Positions 4,767 through 8,966 of a stretch of DNA of 8,966 nucleotides are shown here, one piece after another. The notes under the pieces were generated by a model. That model was given only the letters and a program-made list of their open reading frames with translations. It had not been told where the DNA came from and did no database searches. This stretch comes from Bacteroidota bacterium (lineage in GTDB: Bacteria > Bacteroidota > Bacteroidia > Chitinophagales > Chitinophagaceae), in the NCBI GenBank assembly GCA_023392185.1, contig JAEVZP010000075.1:1-8966 (forward strand), given 5' to 3'. Numbering within the stretch: the stretch's first letter is position 1; the number at the start of each line of letters is the position of its first letter. The position numbers and the translations under genes are program-made.

Positions 4767-7424
4767 TTATCCATTCAGAAGGTTCGGACGCAGCCATTTC
4801 TGCGCCTGCTCCACGGCCACACCTTTGCGCCGTGCATAATCTTCCAGCTGCTCTTCTGTGATCCGGCCCACGCCAAAGTATTTGGCTCCGGGGTGGGCAA
4901 AATAATATCCCGAAACGCTCGCCGCCGGCCACATCGCCCCGCTTTCGGTCAGCTCCACGCCAATGGCTTCCCGGACGCCCAGCAATTCCCAGATAGTGTG
5001 TTTCTCCCGGTGGTCGGGACAGGCCGGATAGCCCGGCGCAGGCCGGATACCGGTATATTTTTCGCCAATAAGCGCTTCGTTGTCCAGCTGCTCGTCCGCG
5101 GCATAGCCCCAGGCTTCCGTGCGCACTTTTTGGTGGAGATATTCTGCAAACGCCTCGGCCAGCCGGTCGGCCAGCGCCTTCGCCATGATGGCGTTGTAAT
5201 CGTCGTGAGCAGCCGCAAACGCCTGGGCTTTTTCATCTGCCCCAAAGCCGGTGGTGACGCAAAACGCGCCGATATGATCCTGCACGCCGGCAGCCTGCGG
5301 ATGAATAAAATCGGAAAGCGCCAGATACGGCTGACCAGCCGCTTTTTTGTGTTGCTGCCGCAGGGTATGAAACCGGAAATGCCGGTCGCCGTCGACCACC
5401 AAAATATCATCATCTTCGGTAGCCGCTGCCGGGAACAGTCCAAAAACAGCCTTTGCAGTAAGCCATTTTCCGGAAATCATCTCTTTCAGCATCTGCTGTG
5501 CATCAGCGTAGAGTTGCCGCGCGCTCTCGCCCACCAGTTTGTCTTCCAGGATTTTGGGGAAATGCCCGTGCAGATCCCAGCTCCGGAAAAAAGGCGACCA
5601 GTCGATATAGGGAAGCAACACTTCCAGATTCTGATCCGAAATCACCTGAATGCCCGGCTGCCGCGGCACCGCCGGCGGCGTCTGCTGCCAGTCGATGATA
5701 TACTTATCGGCCCGTGCCGTGGCCAGCGCCACATACTCTTTTGTGCCCAACCCTTTCCGGAAACTTTCGCGCACCCCGGCATATTCGTCGGTTATCTGGG
5801 CCAGGTATTCGCCGCGCCGGTTGCTTAGCAAAGTACTCACCACGTTCACCGCCCGCGAAGCGTCGGCCACATGCACCACCGCGTTCTCGTAATGCGGCGA
5901 AATCTTCACCGCCGTATGTGCCCGCGAAGTAGTCGCTCCGCCAATCAGAAGCGGCAAGCTGAGCTTGCGGTGGGAAAGCGCTTCAGCCAGGTATTCCATC
6001 TCGTCGAGGCTTGGCGTAATAAGGCCGCTCAGCCCGATGATGTCTACTTTTTCATCGAGCGCCGTCTGGATGATTTTTTCTGCCGGCACCATCACACCGA
6101 GGTCCACAATCTCATAATTGTTGCAGGCCAGCACTACGCTCACGATGTTTTTGCCAATGTCGTGAACATCGCCCTTGACGGTAGCAAGCAACACTTTGCC
6201 GGCCGATTTCCGGGATTGGTCTTTGGCGGCTTCGATAAACGGTTGCAGATAAGCTACTGCCTTCTTCATCACCCGCGCCGATTTAACTACCTGCGGAAGA
6301 AACATTTTTCCGGAACCGAAGAGGTCGCCCACCACGCCCATGCCGGTCATCAGGTGTCCTTCAATCACCTCCAGCGGCCGGGCTACCTGCTGCCGCGCTT
6401 CTTCTACATCGGCCTCAATAAAGCGGTCGTCGCCCTTCACCAAAGCGTGGGTCACGCGCGCCTGCAACGGTTGGTCCCGCCAGGCAAGGTCTTCGGTCTT
6501 CTCTTTTTTAGACCCTTTGTTTTTCTCCGAATAGGCCAGCAGTCGCTCGGTGGCGTCGGCGCGGCGGTCGAGCATCACATCTTCCACCAGCGTCAGTAAT
6601 GCTTCCGGAATGTCGTCGTACACCGTCAGCATCGCCGGGTTCACGATGCCCATGTTCATCCCCGCTTTAATGGCGTGGTAGAGAAACACCGAATGCATTG
6701 CCTCGCGCACCGTGTCATTTCCCCGAAACGAAAACGAGACATTGCTCACCCCGCCGCTTACCGAAACATGGGGCAGATTTTGCCGTACCCAGCGCGTCGC
6801 TTCAATAAAATCCACGGCATTGCGGCGGTGTTCTTCCATGCCCGTCGCCACCGGAAAAATGTTCAGGTCGAAGATGATGTCTTCTTCCGGAAAATGCGCT
6901 TTCCGGGTAAGCAAATCGTAGGAGCGCTGCACGATTTCGATGCGCCGGTCATAGTTGTCGGCCTGCCCATTTTCGTCAAAAGCCATAACAATCACCGCCG
7001 CGCCGTAGCGCCGGATGGCCCGTGCCTGTCGCAAAAATTCGGCTTCCCCTTCTTTCAGGCTGATGGAGTTGACCACGCATTTGCCCTGGGCCACCTGCAA
7101 TCCGGCTTCCAGAATGGGCCATTTGGAAGAGTCAATCATAATTGGGATGCGGGCAATATCCGGCTCGGCAGCCACAAGATTCAGAAACCGGACCATAGCG
7201 GCTTTGCCGTCGAGCAGTCCGTCGTCGAAATTGACGTCCAGAATCTGCGCGCCGCCCTCTACCTGCTCGCGGGCAATAGCCAGCGCTTCCGGAAAAAGCC
7301 CTTCCTGAATGAGCCGCAAAAACTTTTTGGAGCCGGCGACGTTGGTGCGCTCCCCGACGTTGATAAAATTGGATTCCGGGGTGATGACGAGCGGTTCGAG
7401 GCCGGAAAGCTTGAGGTATTTCAT
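4767..7424 (-). CDS. metH: Methionine synthase, cobalamin-dependent: folate, cobalamin and reactivation modules (split MetH, part 2)
   Basis: 885 residues equivalent to E. coli MetH from just after its homocysteine module to the C-terminus. Residues about 10-290 form the methyl-THF-binding (pterin-binding) barrel, with LSGLEPLVI, NVGERTNVAGSKKF (22-35) and SGGVSNVSFSFRGND (223-237). Residues about 320-410 are the helical cap (EARQQVARPLEVIEG, GKMFLPQVVKSARVMK). Residues about 410-540 are the cobalamin domain, with His421 of GDVHDIGKN as cobalt ligand, GLSGLITPS (464-472) and GGATTS (495-500). Residues about 555-885 are the AdoMet-dependent reactivation domain with RPAPGYPACPDH (794-805), SVSGYYFAHP and a C-terminal RRKG..V motif. 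The enzyme moves methyl from methyl-THF to cob(I)alamin, then to homocysteine bound by MetH1. The ATG at 7424 gives an N-terminus (MKYLKLSGLEPL) coinciding with the E. coli linker, so the split is at a domain border and not a frameshift. A hairpin array ends 6 nt before the ATG. Confidence 0.96.
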   Translation of the reverse strand: MKYLKLSGLEPLVITPESNFINVGERTNVAGSKKFLRLIQEGLFPEALAIAREQVEGGAQILDVNFDDGLLDGKAAMVRFLNLVAAEPDIARIPIMIDSSKWPILEAGLQVAQGKCVVNSISLKEGEAEFLRQARAIRRYGAAVIVMAFDENGQADNYDRRIEIVQRSYDLLTRKAHFPEEDIIFDLNIFPVATGMEEHRRNAVDFIEATRWVRQNLPHVSVSGGVSNVSFSFRGNDTVREAMHSVFLYHAIKAGMNMGIVNPAMLTVYDDIPEALLTLVEDVMLDRRADATERLLAYSEKNKGSKKEKTEDLAWRDQPLQARVTHALVKGDDRFIEADVEEARQQVARPLEVIEGHLMTGMGVVGDLFGSGKMFLPQVVKSARVMKKAVAYLQPFIEAAKDQSRKSAGKVLLATVKGDVHDIGKNIVSVVLACNNYEIVDLGVMVPAEKIIQTALDEKVDIIGLSGLITPSLDEMEYLAEALSHRKLSLPLLIGGATTSRAHTAVKISPHYENAVVHVADASRAVNVVSTLLSNRRGEYLAQITDEYAGVRESFRKGLGTKEYVALATARADKYIIDWQQTPPAVPRQPGIQVISDQNLEVLLPYIDWSPFFRSWDLHGHFPKILEDKLVGESARQLYADAQQMLKEMISGKWLTAKAVFGLFPAAATEDDDILVVDGDRHFRFHTLRQQHKKAAGQPYLALSDFIHPQAAGVQDHIGAFCVTTGFGADEKAQAFAAAHDDYNAIMAKALADRLAEAFAEYLHQKVRTEAWGYAADEQLDNEALIGEKYTGIRPAPGYPACPDHREKHTIWELLGVREAIGVELTESGAMWPAASVSGYYFAHPGAKYFGVGRITEEQLEDYARRKGVAVEQAQKWLRPNLLNG

Positions 7425-7430
7425 GTGATA

Positions 7431-7511
7431 ATTGGACGCTGCTTTGCAGCATTGGACTTCCCTTCGGGAAATTGGACTGCCTTCGGCAATTGGAGCCTTC
7501 GGCTTCTATTG
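7431..7511. repeat. array of four tiny hairpins separated by ATTGGA, directly before the metH2 start
   Basis: Units of 18-20 bp start at 7431, 7451, 7471 and 7489, each beginning ATTGGA(C) and followed by a small hairpin with a 3-nt loop; a final ATTG is at 7508-7511. Stems on the plus strand: GCTGC/GCAGC (7438-7450), TTCCC/GGGAA (7458-7470), TGCC/GGCA (7478-7488) and AGCC/GGCT (7494-7504). In the metH2 messenger sense the loops read GAA (AAA in the last) and each hairpin is followed by TCCAAT. The stems differ in sequence but all stay paired. The last TCCAAT ends 6 nt before the ATG. Confidence 0.85.
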
Positions 7512-7521
7512 TGATTCTTTT

Positions 7522-7638
7522 TGTCATTCCCAAAGGGACCGCGAAGCAGCAACGCAGTTCAGCTTCACTATTTCGGCTTTGCGTCCGGCGCTTGGCCTGT
7601 TAGCATCACCCCTTCCGCTCCGCAGGAGAGGAGTGACA
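7522..7638. repeat. possible palindrome-bounded element in the metH1-metH2 gap
   Basis: TGTCATTCC (7522-7530) and GGAGTGACA (7630-7638) are reverse complements at 8 of 9 positions and bound about 117 bp. Inside are small hairpins such as TCCC-AAA-GGGA (7528-7538) and an imperfect CACCCCTTCCGCTCC/GGAGAGGAGTG pair near 7607-7637. It carries no coding capacity. A MITE-like or REP-like element is inferred only from the ends. Confidence 0.35.
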
Positions 7639-7658
7639 GCTTGGCGAAAGCTTTTGGG

Positions 7659-7724
7659 AAATTTCCGGAAAACGACTTTGAAATTTCCGGAAAAACGCAT
7701 TAAAATTTCCGAAAAACAAAGCGC
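7659..7724. repeat. three 22-bp tandem repeats abutting the metH1 stop
   Basis: Units begin at 7659, 7681 and 7703 with an exact 22-base period. The first 15 bases follow AAATTTCCGGAAAAC: unit 1 has one A fewer in the A-run and unit 3 has A in place of the second G. The last 7 bases of each unit vary. Units 1 and 2 contain the palindrome TTTCCGGAAA. The third unit's last base is also the first plus-strand base of the metH1 stop codon complement (7724-7726). Confidence 0.85.
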
Positions 7725-8764
7725 TAAGCGGTGGCTAATGCCCCTCCTCCAAAGGGATCGGGGAGGCGAATGCGACGCGGCTCATAGCCTTTCGCCAGTT
7801 CGGCCAGTGCGTGGATATGCGCCGGGGTGGTGCCGCAGCAGCCGCCGATAATATTGATAATCCCTTTTTGAAGATAGTCCTTTACCTGCGCGGCCATGGC
7901 TTCGGGTGTTTCGTCATATTGACCAAACGCGTTGGGCAGACCGGCATTGGGATAAGCCGAGATATAAAAATCGGATTTATGAGCGAGCGTTTCCAGGTAG
8001 GGCAGCAGCTGCGCCGCGCCCAGTGCGCAGTTGAAACCGACACTTAGCAACGGCAGGTGCGAAACTGAAATCAGAAATGCTTCTGCGGTTTGCCCGCTCA
8101 GCGTCCGGCCGGATGCATCGGTGATGGTTCCGGAAACCATAATCGGAATTTGCTCACCCCTTTCTTCCGCCAGCTCATCAATGGCAAACAAGGCCGCCTT
8201 TGCATTGAGCGTATCAAAAATGGTTTCTACCAAAAGGATATCGGCCCCGCCATCCAAAAGCGCTTCGGCTTGTTGGCGATAGGCACAGCGCAAATCCTCG
8301 AATGTGACCTCGCGAAAGCCGGGGTCGGCCACATCGGGTGAAAGAGAAAGGGTTTTATTGGTGGGGCCAATGGCACCCGCCACAAAGCGGGGCTTCCGGG
8401 GATTCTGTGCCGTGAACGCATCGCAAACGCGGCGGGCAATCTGAGCCGATTCATAGTTCATCTCCCGCACCAGCGTTTCCATACCATAGTCGGCCATGGC
8501 AATGGTGGTTCCGGAAAAAGTGTTGGTTTCGATGATATCGGCGCCGGCTTCCAGGTATTCCCGGTGAATGGCTTCGATGATATCCGGGCGTGTGAGCGAA
8601 AGCAGGTCGTTATTGCCTTTCAGAGGCAAAGGCCAGTCGGCGAAGCGCGTGCCGCGATAGGCAGCTTCGTCCAGCTTATAGCGCTGAATCATGGTGCCCA
8701 TGGCGCCGTCCAGGAGGAGGATCCGGTCGGCCAGGGCGCGATAAAGAGAATCGGTGTTTTTCAA
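7724..8764 (-). CDS. metH: Methionine synthase homocysteine S-methyltransferase module (split MetH, part 1)
   Basis: A zinc-dependent homocysteine-binding barrel that activates the thiol for methylation by the cobalamin on MetH2. Landmarks are ILLLDGAMGTMIQRY near the N-terminus, KGNNDLL, EAGADIIETNTFSGTTIAMADY, VAGAIGPTNKTLSLSPDV, ETIFDTLNAKAA, SGTITDASGRTLSGQT, GFNCALG with the first zinc Cys, HKSDFYISAYPNAGLPNAFG, and GGCCGTT with the other two. I chose TTG 8764: it gives 346 residues and zinc ligands at Cys246, Cys309 and Cys310, one residue off E. coli MetH Cys247, Cys310 and Cys311. An alternative TTG at 8806 adds 14 residues. No ATG exists upstream in frame before a stop near 8910. The protein ends shortly after the barrel, where E. 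coli MetH passes into its folate module. A SAM-I riboswitch precedes it and metH2 follows. Given the complete zinc site and linker-positioned split, it looks functional. Confidence 0.94.
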   Translation of the reverse strand: MKNTDSLYRALADRILLLDGAMGTMIQRYKLDEAAYRGTRFADWPLPLKGNNDLLSLTRPDIIEAIHREYLEAGADIIETNTFSGTTIAMADYGMETLVREMNYESAQIARRVCDAFTAQNPRKPRFVAGAIGPTNKTLSLSPDVADPGFREVTFEDLRCAYRQQAEALLDGGADILLVETIFDTLNAKAALFAIDELAEERGEQIPIMVSGTITDASGRTLSGQTAEAFLISVSHLPLLSVGFNCALGAAQLLPYLETLAHKSDFYISAYPNAGLPNAFGQYDETPEAMAAQVKDYLQKGIINIIGGCCGTTPAHIHALAELAKGYEPRRIRLPDPFGGGALATA

Positions 8765-8786
8765 TTTTGAAAAAGAAGTTTCAAAA
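8765..8786. promoter_or_regulatory. perfect inverted repeat immediately upstream of the likely metH1 start
   Basis: TTTTGAAA (8765-8772) and TTTCAAAA (8779-8786) are exact reverse complements separated by 6 nt, ending one base before TTG 8764. It could be a small hairpin affecting ribosome access, part of the riboswitch expression platform or a protein site. If translation instead starts at TTG 8806 it is coding. The A/T-rich arms are weak, so the significance is uncertain. Confidence 0.4.
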
Positions 8787-8845
8787 CTGAAAATGCTATC
8801 CCGCAAAAACGAAGGAGATAGAAACGAGTCGTTATTTTTCCGGGA

Positions 8846-8958
8846 ATCTTTGAAGACAACCGGTAGAATGTAGCACCTTCTTTGCCCGGGCCGGACAAAG
8901 GGTTGCTAAGGCTTCGCAGGGTCTAATCCCTCCGCCTTTCTGGATAACACTTTCAGGA
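8846..8958 (-). ncRNA. SAM-I (S box) riboswitch upstream of metH1
   Basis: The minus strand carries the conserved S-box core in order: GTTATCCAGAAAGGCGGAGG (from about 8949), GGATTAGACCC, GCGAAGCC and GCAACC (to 8901). A P3 stem follows (CTTTGTCC paired with GGGCAAAG, about 8900-8880), then GGTGCTACATTCTACC (8877-8862), and AAAGAT closes the aptamer at about 8846. P2 can form between GGC/GGG and CCC/GCC around 8939-8909. The 3' strand of P1 is the least certain part. S-box RNAs bind S-adenosylmethionine and switch off methionine genes, which fits metH1 downstream. I could not identify a clear terminator/antiterminator or Shine-Dalgarno sequestering stem; about 80 nt separate aptamer and likely start. 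Confidence 0.92.
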
Positions 8959-8966
8959 GCTGTAAA

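Larger units (their letters stand above)
7425..7723. other. metH1-metH2 intergenic region packed with repeats
   Basis: No gene. Almost the whole 299 bases is repeat. It holds a four-hairpin array (7431-7511), a region bounded by imperfect inverted ends (7522-7638) and three 22-bp tandem units (7659-7724). That is surprising for a gap between two subunits of one enzyme, where short spacing would be expected. Confidence 0.8.

Noticed and set aside
4758..5828. Long plus-strand open frame (356 codons) opposite metH2
   Set aside because: It lies wholly antisense to well-conserved MetH2 coding sequence, has His/Arg/Phe-rich composition with no family motifs, and is the complement of GC-rich codons.
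6675..7514. Plus-strand open frame of 279 codons opposite the metH2 start, and a similar one at 5871-6599
   Set aside because: Both are antisense shadows of the folate and cobalamin domains of MetH2. The first also runs into the hairpin array, and no recognisable protein results.
7425..7723. Frameshift or transposon disruption as the cause of the metH split
   Set aside because: Both halves begin and end at natural domain borders, all catalytic residues are present, and no transposase remnant or shared overlap is seen. A natural two-gene arrangement fits better.
7659..7724. CRISPR-like array
   Set aside because: The units are 22 bp head to tail with only 7 variable bases between cores, far too short for spacers, and no cas gene is present.

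Overview
The window carries six protein-coding genes, all on the minus strand, so transcription runs from high to low coordinates. The organism looks like a member of the Bacteroidota, possibly Saprospiria or a relative. The reasons are a methionine synthase split into two genes, a fused DoxD-DoxA protein, an IcmF-type mutase, the general lack of Shine-Dalgarno sequences, one good TAnnTTTG-type promoter box, and moderately GC-rich genes separated by dense small palindromic repeats. The lineage is inferred from gene content and style, not from a database match.

In transcription order: a SAM-I riboswitch (about 8958-8846) leads into metH1 (homocysteine/zinc module of cobalamin-dependent methionine synthase, TTG start). 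A 300-base repeat-filled gap follows, then metH2 (folate, cobalamin and reactivation modules of the same enzyme). After a 154-base gap with an inverted repeat comes metF (methylenetetrahydrofolate reductase, GTG start). Then follow a 290-base repeat-bearing gap, a small putative exported lipoprotein gene, a DoxDA-like membrane protein gene, another repeat-rich gap of about 335 bases, and finally the 5' part of an icmF-type gene (cobalamin-binding plus G-protein chaperone domains fused to an acyl-CoA mutase). The icmF gene runs off the left edge before its mutase domain is complete.

The upper half is a methionine and one-carbon module. MetF makes 5-methyl-tetrahydrofolate, MetH2 transfers its methyl group through cobalamin, and MetH1 carries the homocysteine that receives it. 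The riboswitch would shut this down when S-adenosylmethionine is plentiful. The lower half holds unrelated functions (sulfur/quinone membrane protein, adenosylcobalamin mutase), linked to the upper half only by cobalamin use and shared strand.

No undescribed enzyme system, mobile element with a transposase, CRISPR array or defence locus is visible. What is unusual is the layer of small repeats: a 75-bp palindromic element inserted exactly in frame in the icmF linker, an array of four tiny hairpins with changing stems just before the metH2 start codon, three 22-bp tandem repeats abutting the metH1 stop codon, several other palindromes, and a very strong excess of the octamer TTCCGGAA in all three codon phases and between genes.
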